The notes: generated from the letters alone by a model not told the origin. Shown: positions 34,589 through 44,311, counted from the stretch's first letter. The stretch: 45,913 nucleotides of DNA from an uncultured Alteromonadales bacterium (GCA_937864365.1 CALMJT010000227.1:1-45913); one strand, 5' to 3'. Translations and numbers: made by a program.

Positions 34589-35062
34589 TCACCAATCAAT
34601 TTGAATATCTGTACCCTCTTCAACCAATTCCAAAAATTCATCCATCTCTGAATTTGTAAGAGCTATACAGCCGTTGGTCCAATCAAAATTTTGACTTAAG
34701 AAACTTAGCCAACCAAAACCGTTTTTCTGCCCATGAATCATAATAAATCCGCCCGGTGAAACACCGTTGGCTTTTGCGTTGCTCATATCGTTTTTATTGG
34801 GATAGCTAATGTGCATTGCTCTGTAAAAAGCAGAATCCTCTTTAATGTAATCTAAAACGTAATTACCTTCGGGAGTTCGCTCGTCACCTTCCTGCTGTTT
34901 GTGACCTTCTGGGCTTGCACCCAAAGCGATTTTAAATTCCTTAACTATATTGCCATTCGATAACAAATACATTTTACGCTCGGATTTATCGACCTTAACG
35001 AGATCAACTTCTCCGTAACAAGGTAACCCGAATAAACAAAGTATAAATAAGCAATATTTCAT
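34589..35062 (-). CDS. L,D-transpeptidase (YkuD) family protein
   Basis: A 157-residue periplasmic enzyme with a signal peptide (YCLFILCLFGLPCYG). The catalytic region shows IMIHGQKNGFGWLS and DWTNGCIALTNSEMDE, i.e. the HG...S/T-x-G-C pattern with the nucleophilic cysteine. The upstream GDERTPEGNYVLDYI block is also typical. It would form or exchange 3-3 peptide cross-links or attach proteins to peptidoglycan; small YkuD proteins of this kind are often annotated as ErfK-like or murein transpeptidases. No LysM or other cell-wall domain is present. The cysteines near the signal-peptide cleavage site do not form a clear lipobox. The ribosome site is weak. Confidence 0.88.
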   Translation of the reverse strand: MKYCLFILCLFGLPCYGEVDLVKVDKSERKMYLLSNGNIVKEFKIALGASPEGHKQQEGDERTPEGNYVLDYIKEDSAFYRAMHISYPNKNDMSNAKANGVSPGGFIMIHGQKNGFGWLSFLSQNFDWTNGCIALTNSEMDEFLELVEEGTDIQIDW

Positions 35063-35154
35063 GGCGAGATAAATTAGGTAAATATTTAAAGTGGTAAATT
35101 GTTGATCAACAATTACTAAGGCGCTACAAAAACCAACTTCATAATCTAATTATT

Positions 35155-35276
35155 AGAACCACTGACTAAGTCGTCCCTGATTTAATCAATTTCTTCACAA
35201 TTTCAATCTCTTACAGTTCCTGAAATTGGCGACACATTCTTGTGTCACTGGAACCTCTAGGTAAGTCAGAGTTTCC
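35155..35276 (-). repeat. Dispersed element copy I (inverted), internally deleted
   Basis: From GAACCACTGACTAAG to AGAGTTTCC, about 122 bp. It lacks the roughly 30-bp inner palindrome half adjoining the terminal hairpin. TATTA flanks both ends, a candidate target duplication. The hairpin GCGACACA-TTCT-TGTGTCAC is mostly kept. Confidence 0.85.
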
Positions 35277-35433
35277 TATTATTTCTCTAACCTAGAAACA
35301 CCGCGATTAAATTCCAAAGTCTGCTCAATGAGATTGATCGAAATACTTTTTAACGTTCAAATCTGATGAAAAATCAAATCTTTAAACAGTAAAGTGATGA
35401 TGATTGATTTTAATGATGTTTCTAACCGCCAAT

Positions 35434-35461
35434 AAAAAACCCAGCTCTCGCTGGGTTTTTT
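35434..35461. terminator. Terminator downstream of the giant cytochrome gene
   Basis: AACCCAGC-TCTC-GCTGGGTT flanked by AAAA and TTTT; read toward lower coordinates it follows the 35480 stop by about 20 nt and has a U-run. Probably bidirectional. Confidence 0.88.
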
Positions 35462-35479
35462 ATTAATCATTACCGCTGA

Positions 35480-38400
35480 TTAGTGAACTTGTTGTCTTCT
35501 ACGTCGCAACAACAACAGTGGAAGTAGTAACAAGGCGAATGCTCCGTAGGAACCAGAACCACTATCGCTACTTCCAGCAACTCCGGGTTCTTCGTTGGTA
35601 GGTGACACTGGGTTAGAACCACCGGTACTTTCAGTTTCGGTCTCGCCAGTAGAAGCATTGCCACCGTTCCCATTGCCTGGGTTGGGGTTTTCAGTTGATT
35701 CAACAATAGTTGTAACAATACCTAGATCAACATCATCTTGGGCAGCATTTTGAGTATCTAACTGCATGACGAACGCTAGAAGCTCATCTTTTTCCGTAGA
35801 ACTTAATGAGTTAAACGCTAAATGCGGTGCCGCGTTAGTCACAGCATCTCTGGTTGAAACGGTAATGGTATCAATCACCGCAGAAGCGGTACCGTCGGTA
35901 GATTCTATCGACAGAGTGGCATTTTGCTGATTACCGATAAATGCCGCTGAGAAGGTGGTTTCACGGAAGTTAACATCTTCACCGCCAACTGTTGGTAGTA
36001 CTTCTAAGGCTCTAACCAACTCTTGACCATTAATTGTCAACTTCAAGTTAGCGGGCTGAGTTACCGAACCGTAACGAACACGCACAAATCCATTAAATGG
36101 TGCGCCTGGAGAAGCCGCTGAGATCGACAAGCTACCATTACCACTAAGGCGAACACCTGCACCACCACGTAGGTATGAAAATGATTCTGGAACAACCTGT
36201 ACTGCAGAACCGGAAGAGCTCAAGCTTTCAGCTTCGATAACTTGTCCACCTATGCCTGTAAATACAGATTCCAAATCAGGCGCACTGCCATCATGTAAGT
36301 AAGGTGCAGATTTAAATACGCCGAGCAAAGAAGGAGTTTTAATGCCTGGTAATTCTTCGCCTAAACGTGAACCAGAGTAACTACGAGTAGTACCAATGTT
36401 GTGGATTTGGCCATCGGTAAACGCACCTACATCAAAGAATCCATCTCCGTTAGCGATTGGACTATGACATTGAACACAACCGGCTGACTCAAATACTTCA
36501 CGACCACGCAGCGCTTGCTCGGTCATTTGACCAGTAACGGGATCACGGTAGGGACTGCGAGCCAATGAGTCTTTACCAAGACTTTCAACATAAGCTGCCA
36601 AAGCATCTAGATCTGAGCTGACACCGGCTTTACTGCTGATCATTGGATTATCCGCACCGGTTGCTTCGTATTGTTCGTCGGTCATCAAACCGCGTCCAAC
36701 AAAACGCTCACGGATATCGATTTCGAAATCGTGCACTTCGTCAAAGTTACCCGACCAGTGCATAAATCCGAAACGAGCACCCATGCGACCATTTAAGGTA
36801 ATGTTGTTTCTCACACCTTCGTTGCGGCCAGTAAAGTCCCAAGCACGGCCATCTTGGTCGCCATCTAAGTGACAGGTCGCACAACTCAAATAGCCTTCGG
36901 CGCTGGTTTTTGCACGGTTTTCGCTACCGGTATTTAGGTCTAAAACGGCACTGTAAAAAATTTGCTTACCAAGCAGAACTTCATCGGAAAGCACTTCGTT
37001 AGCTACAGTACTCACCGAATCGCTCGCAGGATTCACAATGCTACCACGCAAGAAATTGCTCAAATCGACAAATGTCACGGTGCGCTCAGTGAAGTTTTTC
37101 ACCATTAATTGCTCAGTTAGACCATCGAACAATAAACCTTGAGGAGCAAGACCACTGGCAATTCGGCTGGCGGAAACACCCAGCGCACCGGTTGCGCCAT
37201 CTCGGTTAACCACAAACACTTGATTGCCACCTTGCATTGCTACTAATAAATATTGATCGTCACCAACCAAGGTTAATGCAGAGGGAGAATCGGCGTTATC
37301 GAAGTCGATACGACTTTCACGCAATTCAAGCCCAGAAGTAAGATCAATTTGCGCCGCAAAGGTACGAACAGTGTTGTCGTCATCCAAGTCTGGGTTGCCG
37401 TTAACTAGGCCACTGCCGGTGTTATCTTTCTTACCAGCAACGTAGGCAAAGCGTGCGTCTGAGTCGATGACAACACTGCCAATGTAGTTGGGAACACCGC
37501 GACCGTTATCAATCTGGTCGGGTACAAGGTTCTGATCGAGTTTAACAGTACGTTGAATCGCCATAGTTGCGGTATCAACAATCCAAACCTCACCCCAATT
37601 GTGATCAGAGATAAATCGCGTGGCAACTAAGCGAGCACCGTCTTCGGTTAGCGCTAACGCTTTAACAGTAGGAAGCTTTTGAGAGGTCTCAGCAACAATG
37701 GTCATGGTTGTTGTATCGACTTTGACGATTTTTCCTGAGTTGTACAGAGAAACGTAGGCAAAATCACCCGCACGACTTACCACCACACCAAATGGCGCAC
37801 TACCATAACCAGTCTCGATGGTTTCCAGCCTATTGCCCGCGGAGTCTAAAACGGCTATGGCATCGTCATCGTGAAGAGTAACCCATAGACGGCCCTCAGT
37901 ATCTGTAGCAAGGCTGCGTGGATCTTTACCAACAAAAACCTCACCAATACTGGATTTTTCGTGTGTATCAATCGCCAGCTGAGCAATTGTGTCGTTGTCG
38001 GGGTTTGCGACCCATACATAGGCGCCGTCAAAAGAAAGCGCTAAAGGAGAACTGGAAAGCGTTGTTTCTTGCGTCAACAAGGTCTCAACAACAGCTACGT
38101 TAGTAACAGACGTAGCGATATTATTCGACGGATCACGAACCTGAACGTTGATCGCAAAATTGCCAAGATCTGCGTAGGTAAAAGTCGCAGAACTCGCAGA
38201 AGACCAAGGTCCGTATGCTTCCCCCGCAGAGCGACGGAAACGATACTCCAAGCTATCACCATCTGCGTCTACGGCATCAACGGTCACGGTTACGGGATCG
38301 TTGGGAAGAAGCGTCGCCGCAGACAAGCGTACATTACGGATCACCGGAACAGCTGATTGAACCTCACTACCGGTAGAGAAGCGGAAGGTAAATTCTTCCA

Positions 38401-39832
38401 TCGGGTTATGAACGGCGTCTTCAATACCAACCAAAGTCATTTCGTAGGTTGTATCGGGTTTCAAAAGCTCAAGTGGATCAACCGTTAGCACACCAGTATG
38501 CGATAACAAATAATCAACAGGTACTTGGTCACCACCAACTTCGGTTAAACGAATATTTTCGCCCACAACAATGTTTTCGGTGCGCAAAGTCTCCGGAATC
38601 ATGAACGAGATTGGAGCCATTAGCGGATAGTTGGTCTGATCACGCTTAGGAATATGGTAGGCAACAAACGGTGGACGAGTGTCAGGTTCTGCTTGATGAG
38701 CCCAAATACCCAAACCGCCCGAAGCAATGCCACGACCTTCAATCAAATAGTTATGACCACCGCCTGACAACATCATATTACCAAGAGGACGAGAATATTG
38801 ACTGGTTTCAAGTTCGTTTTCGATCTCTTTAAACAGCAACTGCGCTTCGCAGGTCTCTACATTAATTTTGAGCTGCTCAGAGAAGATAAACTCGTCCTGG
38901 AAGCCCATGTAGCTTGAACCAATCGCCGTATCCATGACGAGATTACGTGCTGGATCTCGGTAGAAAACTTCGCAATGCACTCGTAGGTTAGTTGGATCAG
39001 AGAAATCAACAACCTGAACACCTGGGTTATCACCGCGACGGGCAAACACCATATAGTGGCCGTAGATTTCACTCCAGTAACCACCCAATCCGTAAGGAGC
39101 AGGAACGTTTACATTTTGACCATTAATAAAGCGCGGGATTGTGATTGTAGGATGAGTATCTGGAAGTTTAAGAACGTCCAACAATACTGGATTGGTTGGA
39201 TCACTAACATCATAAGCAGCCATACCTGAAAAGGTTTGGTCTGAAGAATACAACATTAGGTTACCCATAAAAGATGGGAAACCAATGACACCCGTTAAAC
39301 CGAGGTGATCCCACTCTGCGGTAACTTCACCATCAAGCTGCAACCACGATAAACCGGAAACCTCACCGTAACTCCACCAGTGTCTGGCCGCCCAAGGATG
39401 CATCATACCGCTCTTGTTGAAATGTGCATCTGGACCAGTCCATTTGGCGTGAACGACCGAACCGTCGGGTTCTAAACGAACTGCGTCATTGGGAAAACCA
39501 CCTAAATAAACTTCGTTGCCTCTTTTGTAAGTACCATGGGCAAGGATCGGTGAGCGTGTCATACCGAAAGTATTTACGGTGACAGGGTTTTTGGGATCTG
39601 AAATATCAATTGCTCGAACAACAAAGTCGCCTTCTGGTGTTGACGAGGGGATTTCAGGAATGGCGATGATTAGATCGCCTAAGATTTCGATAGTGGTTAA
39701 CCGACCCAACTCAGGATGCGACTTACTGATCAGCTCTCCAGGGGTTTGAGGTTGGTTAACGAATTGGGCCGACGCTCCATGCACCGCTAACAACAATAGA
39801 CTTGCACAGCTTGCTAAATACTTCGCGTTCAT
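35480..39832 (-). CDS. Giant secreted beta-propeller / di-haem cytochrome c protein with C-terminal sorting tail
   Basis: 1450 residues. Order: signal peptide (YLASCASLLLLAVHGASA); an N-terminal propeller of LVIVD-like repeats (..AIDISDPKNPVTVNTFG, AYDVSDPTNPVLLDVLK); an Ig-like region (about 500-600); a second propeller of YVTN-like repeats (VWVANPDNDTIAQL, AYVSLYNSGKIVKVDTTT); a cytochrome part with two CXXCH sites (CATCH near 983, CVQCH near 1119) and a MauG-like end (GIKTPSLLGVFKSAPYLHDGSAPDL); a beta-sandwich, carbohydrate-binding-like domain; then a Ser/Gly/Glu-rich linker, a hydrophobic helix and RRRR (GlyGly-CTERM-like). The start at 39832 is chosen for its GGAAG ribosome site and signal peptide; the frame extends further upstream without either. 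It may oxidise or bind an extracellular substrate at the cell surface; this is inference. Confidence 0.85.
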   Translation of the reverse strand: MNAKYLASCASLLLLAVHGASAQFVNQPQTPGELISKSHPELGRLTTIEILGDLIIAIPEIPSSTPEGDFVVRAIDISDPKNPVTVNTFGMTRSPILAHGTYKRGNEVYLGGFPNDAVRLEPDGSVVHAKWTGPDAHFNKSGMMHPWAARHWWSYGEVSGLSWLQLDGEVTAEWDHLGLTGVIGFPSFMGNLMLYSSDQTFSGMAAYDVSDPTNPVLLDVLKLPDTHPTITIPRFINGQNVNVPAPYGLGGYWSEIYGHYMVFARRGDNPGVQVVDFSDPTNLRVHCEVFYRDPARNLVMDTAIGSSYMGFQDEFIFSEQLKINVETCEAQLLFKEIENELETSQYSRPLGNMMLSGGGHNYLIEGRGIASGGLGIWAHQAEPDTRPPFVAYHIPKRDQTNYPLMAPISFMIPETLRTENIVVGENIRLTEVGGDQVPVDYLLSHTGVLTVDPLELLKPDTTYEMTLVGIEDAVHNPMEEFTFRFSTGSEVQSAVPVIRNVRLSAATLLPNDPVTVTVDAVDADGDSLEYRFRRSAGEAYGPWSSASSATFTYADLGNFAINVQVRDPSNNIATSVTNVAVVETLLTQETTLSSSPLALSFDGAYVWVANPDNDTIAQLAIDTHEKSSIGEVFVGKDPRSLATDTEGRLWVTLHDDDAIAVLDSAGNRLETIETGYGSAPFGVVVSRAGDFAYVSLYNSGKIVKVDTTTMTIVAETSQKLPTVKALALTEDGARLVATRFISDHNWGEVWIVDTATMAIQRTVKLDQNLVPDQIDNGRGVPNYIGSVVIDSDARFAYVAGKKDNTGSGLVNGNPDLDDDNTVRTFAAQIDLTSGLELRESRIDFDNADSPSALTLVGDDQYLLVAMQGGNQVFVVNRDGATGALGVSASRIASGLAPQGLLFDGLTEQLMVKNFTERTVTFVDLSNFLRGSIVNPASDSVSTVANEVLSDEVLLGKQIFYSAVLDLNTGSENRAKTSAEGYLSCATCHLDGDQDGRAWDFTGRNEGVRNNITLNGRMGARFGFMHWSGNFDEVHDFEIDIRERFVGRGLMTDEQYEATGADNPMISSKAGVSSDLDALAAYVESLGKDSLARSPYRDPVTGQMTEQALRGREVFESAGCVQCHSPIANGDGFFDVGAFTDGQIHNIGTTRSYSGSRLGEELPGIKTPSLLGVFKSAPYLHDGSAPDLESVFTGIGGQVIEAESLSSSGSAVQVVPESFSYLRGGAGVRLSGNGSLSISAASPGAPFNGFVRVRYGSVTQPANLKLTINGQELVRALEVLPTVGGEDVNFRETTFSAAFIGNQQNATLSIESTDGTASAVIDTITVSTRDAVTNAAPHLAFNSLSSTEKDELLAFVMQLDTQNAAQDDVDLGIVTTIVESTENPNPGNGNGGNASTGETETESTGGSNPVSPTNEEPGVAGSSDSGSGSYGAFALLLLPLLLLRRRRQQVH

Positions 39833-41090
39833 TTGAGGGGGCTTCCAAAAAAATAAACTCTTCAAGTACTGTTTGGTATGAACAATACTCAGAAAACTGG
39901 AACAGTTGATAACATCATTATATCTAAGGGAATAGCGCATTCGTTGTTCATTTCGCGCCAAGTTATCAAACTGTTAACTCTGTCTAATCTACTGAATAAA
40001 AAAGACTTAATTTCAATTATTAAACCAAACACCAGCGTATAGATTTTCAAAGTTCGCTAACTAAAACGTATATGCGTCAAAGAAATTGGGCGGACTTCCT
40101 AGAAAAAACTTCAGAATATTTCTTCAAAAAATCTGAATCGATTCAAATCGCAAAAATTACAAAACACCAATGTCTAAAAAACTAAGCATGCTGTCGCCGT
40201 ATTCAACATCACTCCTTGCCTTCAACTCACTATGATCAATCGCGTTCAGACAAGAAGCGGAATACCATTACTTTCTATATTAATTAATGGGTAATTTCAA
40301 ACTGGCATAACAGCCGCTAGAGCATGACGCTACTACGGTGAATCGGCGTAAATATCACGCAAATTTAACATGTAGGTCTCATTCAAAATATTCTACGCCG
40401 CAAATACTGCTACAAAGCCTCGAATATAACTATCAAAAGAACTAATAGTTCCGATTAGAATAAAAAATAACGCAACTCAACGACGTAAAAATCTCCCTTA
40501 ATTAGGTCGTTTTAAAAATGCATGTCAAATTTGTGATCCAATTTCAAACAGAATCTTTGTAAATATCCGATTGGAATAATGGGTAAATTACATTATGCAA
40601 TATTCGAATTCATTTAAATTATCGTTCAAGATACGTCATCCAAACGTCGGCTTATAGATCTATCACAAAAGATGAACAGAAATTATATTTTTATCCTTTT
40701 TACTTATTACCAGAACAGAAGAATATCCTTTAATCTATAAAAACTTTGTCTAGCTAGAGACAAGTTTTTACAAAAGCACTGCTTAAAAAAATCGTATTCA
40801 CCTCACAGTCTTTAACAATCAATCAAAGCTGTTTGAGACATTTGTGTTCAGCAGGCCCTAGATCAAATAACACCGTTCTAAACTCGTTATGATCCTTTCA
40901 CCTTATTAGATTTAGTTTAAAGAAAGTTGCGGTTGATTTTTGAATCCATTGAATTTGAGATAACTGGCACAAACTAAATTCATGAGCAAAACTGTAAGTA
41001 CGCCGCACATAAAAAGATAAACAAACGGCGCTGAATCTCTATGGCAACTTCATTAATTTAACGCCACCGACCAGACAGAGGACACTGCAA
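39833..41090. other. 1.26-kb gene-free region upstream of the giant cytochrome gene
   Basis: AT-rich and without any frame worth calling. A terminator-like hairpin lies at 40739-40769 (annotated separately). I see no repeat-element copy here, unlike most other intergenic regions. It may hold long 5' leaders of the two divergent genes or a small RNA. Confidence 0.5.
40739..40769 (+). terminator. Orphan terminator-like hairpin
   Basis: AAAAACTTTGTCT-AGCTAG-AGACAAGTTTTT pairs over 11-12 bp with one bulged T and ends in five T. No gene ends near it on either strand, so it may mark the 3' end of an unannotated small RNA. The short T-run keeps confidence modest. Confidence 0.5.
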
Positions 41091-41537
41091 ATGGAATCAC
41101 TTAAAGTTTCCGATTTTATGACCACAGATTTTGTAAAGTTCCACGAAGATGATTTAGTTGTAGAAGCGGTAAAAGAGTTGGTTAAACATGAAGTCATTGG
41201 CGGGCCAGTTGTTAACGATTCCGGAGACGTTATTGGCTGGATATCTGAACAAGACTGCCTGGGCGCAGCTATTCAAGTAATCTATTACAATCAACGTGTC
41301 GCACAAGTAAAAGACATCATGAAGACCGATGTATTATCGGTGAAAGAAGACAGTGATTTGCTCAGTTTGGCTCAACAAATGTTGGGGGCAAAACCCAAGG
41401 TTTACCCAGTAACAAACAGTGATAATCGACTTGTGGGAGTGATTAGTCGACGACTCATATTAAGGGCGGTCGAAAAAAGCCTAACACAACTTAGTAAAAA
41501 ACGAGTTAGCCAGCCCCATGAGGCACATTTGGCTTAA
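41091..41537 (+). CDS. Tandem CBS-domain protein
   Basis: A 148-residue cytoplasmic protein made of two CBS motifs (about 8-60 and 73-127): VSDFMTTDFVKFHEDDLVVEAVKELVKHEVIGGPVVNDSGDVIGWISEQD and VKDIMKTDVLSVKEDSDLLSLAQQMLGAKPKVYPVTNSDNRLVGVISRRLIL. Such pairs bind adenine nucleotides and sense energy state. No enzymatic domain is attached. GAGGAC precedes the ATG at a somewhat long distance. It is monocistronic, with its own terminator; partner unknown. Confidence 0.9.
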   Translation: MESLKVSDFMTTDFVKFHEDDLVVEAVKELVKHEVIGGPVVNDSGDVIGWISEQDCLGAAIQVIYYNQRVAQVKDIMKTDVLSVKEDSDLLSLAQQMLGAKPKVYPVTNSDNRLVGVISRRLILRAVEKSLTQLSKKRVSQPHEAHLA

Positions 41538-41562
41538 CCCTTAACCGCGCACATTCTATAAG

Positions 41563-41600
41563 TTGTCGATGGCACCGCTTGCCATCGACAATTTTATTTG
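41563..41600 (+). terminator. Terminator of the CBS gene
   Basis: TTGTCGATGGCA-CCGCT-TGCCATCGACAA is a perfect 12-bp stem followed by TTTTATTTG, 26 nt after the stop codon. Confidence 0.92.
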
Positions 41601-42102
41601 TTGTTTAAAAAATCTACGAGAACCAAACCGTAAAAAGCCAGAATTCCTGCAAACCGTTGCTGATGGTCCAATTATTTCAAAATACAAAACAATAAAGTAA
41701 AAATAGCTTTATATTTTTAAGTTGATACATATCGACAAAAAAGGTATCAGTAATGTTATCGACAACCAAAATCGGTTAATTCGGTAACTTTTTCAGCCCT
41801 GCTAACACGTTCTTATCGGAATAAACTCCCTCCATTTACAGCCTAAAAACGCACGACTTTTCTCACTGCGACAAGCTATTTTAATCGGTTAAATCTCGAA
41901 TATTAACGAAATTTATTTGCAGATTTTGCAAAAATAAATATTCGGCGAGCCTCTACAAATGTCGCCGGAATGCACCTTCAAAAAATGATAAGCTCGTCAC
42001 AAATACACTTTTTTTAATATTTATTTCACAATAAATAAAAGCAAGCTTAACCAATTAATGCGAATGTTTACTCTCCTTTAACACCAAAGTAGGGTAATCA
42101 AA
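41601..42102. other. 500-bp gene-free region before the nuclease gene
   Basis: AT-rich and non-coding. No repeat-element copy was seen. It presumably holds the nuclease promoter. The ribosome site AGGG of the next gene lies near its end. Confidence 0.4.
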
Positions 42103-42876
42103 GTGAAAAAGTTGTTACTTGTCTTGTCTTTTTTCTTAGCTTCAACCGAAGTTTTTGCTGTTAACTCTCAACATTGCCCAGGCTCTTGCCCTTCTGGCAC
42201 ACCAAGTTCGAACTTTGTAGTATTTCGTGATCCTTACACTTTAAGCAACAATGCCACCACCAAATTTGCTGACTGGGTTGCTTACCGTATTACTCCAAGC
42301 ACCATCCAAGGCGGTCGCTCACGTAATTTCCGTGCAGACCCAATATTGTTCCCAAGCCGTACTCTTGAACCAAACGACTACGATGGCGCAGCTGCACAAA
42401 TCGGTACCGATCGTGGTCACCAAGCTCCACTTGCGTCTCTGGGTGCTTTTTCAAACTTTGAAGTTCTTAACTACCTATCAAACGTAACACCACAAGCCGC
42501 TGGTCTTAACCAAGGTCCATGGAACATCTTGGAAGATCGCGTACGTCGATTGGTACAAACCGGCGGCTTCAGCGAAGTATTCGTATTAACCGGTCCTTTG
42601 TATGAATTCTTCTTTGCAAGCCTACCAAATGCCGACGAAAGCCACCGTATCCCAAGCGGCTACTGGAAAGTTCTTTACACCAACGTTAACGGTAACATTC
42701 AAACCGCTGCATTCATCATGGAGCAAACTACTCCACGCAGTGCGAACTTCTGTTTCCAACAAGTTACCATCGATGAAGTTGAATTCCGCTCGCGCTTAAA
42801 TCTATTCCCGAACTTAAGCGGCGCTTCAACCTTCGAAGCAAGAACTGGTTTATTACGCGACAACCTAGGTTGTTAA
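42103..42876 (+). CDS. Secreted DNA/RNA non-specific endonuclease (NUC1 family)
   Basis: A 257-residue beta-beta-alpha-metal nuclease. The signal peptide is MKKLLLVLSFFLASTEVFA. The active site DRGH is at 103-106 (family DRGH with the general-base His), and the metal-binding Asn lies in LSNVTPQAAGLNQGPWNILE (about 125-144). It digests DNA and RNA outside the cytoplasm, for nutrient scavenging or competition. Six or more cysteines (HCPGSCPSG near the N-terminus, NFCFQ, final C) suggest disulfides. The start codon is GTG with AGGG upstream; no closer ATG exists. An intrinsic terminator follows. Codon use resembles the subtilase, suggesting good expression. Confidence 0.92.
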   Translation: MKKLLLVLSFFLASTEVFAVNSQHCPGSCPSGTPSSNFVVFRDPYTLSNNATTKFADWVAYRITPSTIQGGRSRNFRADPILFPSRTLEPNDYDGAAAQIGTDRGHQAPLASLGAFSNFEVLNYLSNVTPQAAGLNQGPWNILEDRVRRLVQTGGFSEVFVLTGPLYEFFFASLPNADESHRIPSGYWKVLYTNVNGNIQTAAFIMEQTTPRSANFCFQQVTIDEVEFRSRLNLFPNLSGASTFEARTGLLRDNLGC

Positions 42877-42894
42877 TAACCGCGTACGTCTTTT

Positions 42895-42921
42895 AAAAAG
42901 GGAGCACAGCTCCCTTTTTTT
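42895..42921 (+). terminator. Terminator of the nuclease gene
   Basis: AAGGGAGC-ACA-GCTCCCTT followed by TTTTT, preceded by A-run. It lies 19 nt after the stop. Confidence 0.92.
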
Positions 42922-43066
42922 ATAGATTTAACCTCCAGCTTTTGAGTACAGACTTTATCTACAAAGTCGAGCTTCCTAAAATTTTTCATTTCTTATGTCA
43001 ACCTAACGTATTTTTTTGCGTTTTTAGCCCTGTAAGTTGTAAATACACAAAGCCAGAGGGGCTATC

Positions 43067-43573
43067 ATGAAAAAATTAATTCTATTATCACTCGTTACCG
43101 CACTTGCGTTTTCTTCATCTCAAAGCTTTGCACTTGGTAAAGGCAAAAATTTCAATGTAAATCAGTCGCGTACAACGGCGAACGGAACTTTTAACCGCAA
43201 TGTACAACGTCAAACTACAGAAAATGGTTTCACCAAATCTCGATCGGCAACCCTACCAAATGGCCAGAGCAAATCTCGTGTTAAAGAAGTTAGCGTTGAT
43301 CAAGACACTCAAACGGCTACCAAAACTGTGAATGGAACCCGTTTAAACGGTGAAAGCTATTCCAGAACCAGTCAAGCAACACGTACAGACGACGGTTACA
43401 CCACAAGTAGCAGCCGAACCGGTATTCAGGGCAACACAGTAAGTAAAAATACTAATGCCAGTTATGATAAAGACTCCGGTACCGTCACTAAAAATAAAGA
43501 ATTTATCGACGCCCAAGGTCAGAGTCATACATCTACCACGACTCGAACCGTAACCACAAACCAGTCTGAATAA
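43067..43573 (+). CDS. Secreted Thr/Ser-rich repetitive protein of unknown function
   Basis: A 168-residue protein with a signal peptide (LILLSLVTALAFSSSQSFA). The mature part is low in hydrophobics and made of recurring short units of the form [T/S]-x-x-NG-x-[T/S] (TTANGTFNRN, TTENGFTKSR, LPNGQSKSR, RLNGESYSR, TDDGYTTSS), spaced roughly 15-20 residues, ending in TTTRTVTTNQSE. Such spacing suggests stacked beta strands, possibly an adhesive or amyloid-like fibre, but no family is recognised. AGAGGGGC precedes the ATG. It stands alone. Confidence 0.75.
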   Translation: MKKLILLSLVTALAFSSSQSFALGKGKNFNVNQSRTTANGTFNRNVQRQTTENGFTKSRSATLPNGQSKSRVKEVSVDQDTQTATKTVNGTRLNGESYSRTSQATRTDDGYTTSSSRTGIQGNTVSKNTNASYDKDSGTVTKNKEFIDAQGQSHTSTTTRTVTTNQSE

Positions 43574-43794
43574 ATTCAATATTTTAACGGCACCTGTATT
43601 TGTAACATCATTAATATTTTTACACGGTGTCGTTAAATTTGAAAAATACGCGTTTTAAATCTGGGAAACTTTAACAACATTTAATTTTTCCAGAGGTACA
43701 AGAATATTCTATTAAGTTAAAACTGCCGATTTAAACGTGAATGATTTAACTAGAATTTTTTGCATTGTTTTGCAAGTACACAGTTTGAAATGTC

Positions 43795-43833
43795 TAACCT
43801 TTAATTAATCTATGGATGGTTTAATTAAAGGTT
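43795..43833 (+). repeat. Solitary repeat-type hairpin
   Basis: AACCTTTAATTAA ... TTTAATTAAAGGTT with the loop TCTATGGATGG, which matches the ATCATGGATGAG loop of the right terminal hairpin of the 151-bp element. The stem differs (CCTTTAATTAA rather than CCTCTGATTAA), but both arms changed together, so pairing is kept. Confidence 0.6.
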
Positions 43834-43922
43834 ATAGACTTTCGAAAAAATCAGGGATGAATAAAAATTAAATCAAGGATGCGCCTGTCAGTAATGTTAG
43901 AGAAAATCAGCACTAACAAATA

Positions 43923-44027
43923 GGAAGCTCTGATTATGTCAACGTCTCTATTCTTAATAAAACAGGTCGCTAATACCCAATACAATCCGTTTATTGAAAT
44001 TAAAAAGAGATTAATCAGCGGTTCTTA
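43923..44027 (+). repeat. Two-ended relic of the dispersed element
   Basis: It starts GGAAGCTCTGATTA and ends GAGATTAATCAGCGGTTCT, i.e. terminal repeats in the right orientation. The 70 bases between bear little resemblance to the element interior. Probably an internally deleted, decayed copy. Confidence 0.5.
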
Positions 44028-44311
44028 AAAACGTTAGTTCAGAAGTAAAAATAGAAATTCTATAGGAGTTTTAAAGGCACGGACGCCAGTATTGACGCTA
44101 TTAAAAGAGGAATGGATTTTAAGAAAAATTACGGAATGGAATAAATCTGAATTACAAATCAGGAAGAATGGGCAGTAATCCCATGAAAAACATTAAGCTA
44201 CAGTAATCAACTTTTCGTAAGCTACATTCTGGAACAAAAATTCCATTAAATTCCTACGAAAAGCTGATCAAAGAGTAAGCGTCTGCGAGAAATAAACCAA
44301 TAGGAGTACAA

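Larger units (their letters stand above)
43574..44311. other. 740-bp gene-free region with repeat-derived hairpins
   Basis: It contains a solitary hairpin at 43795-43833 and a two-ended repeat relic at 43923-44027 (both annotated). I see no coding frame with a ribosome site. Confidence 0.5.
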
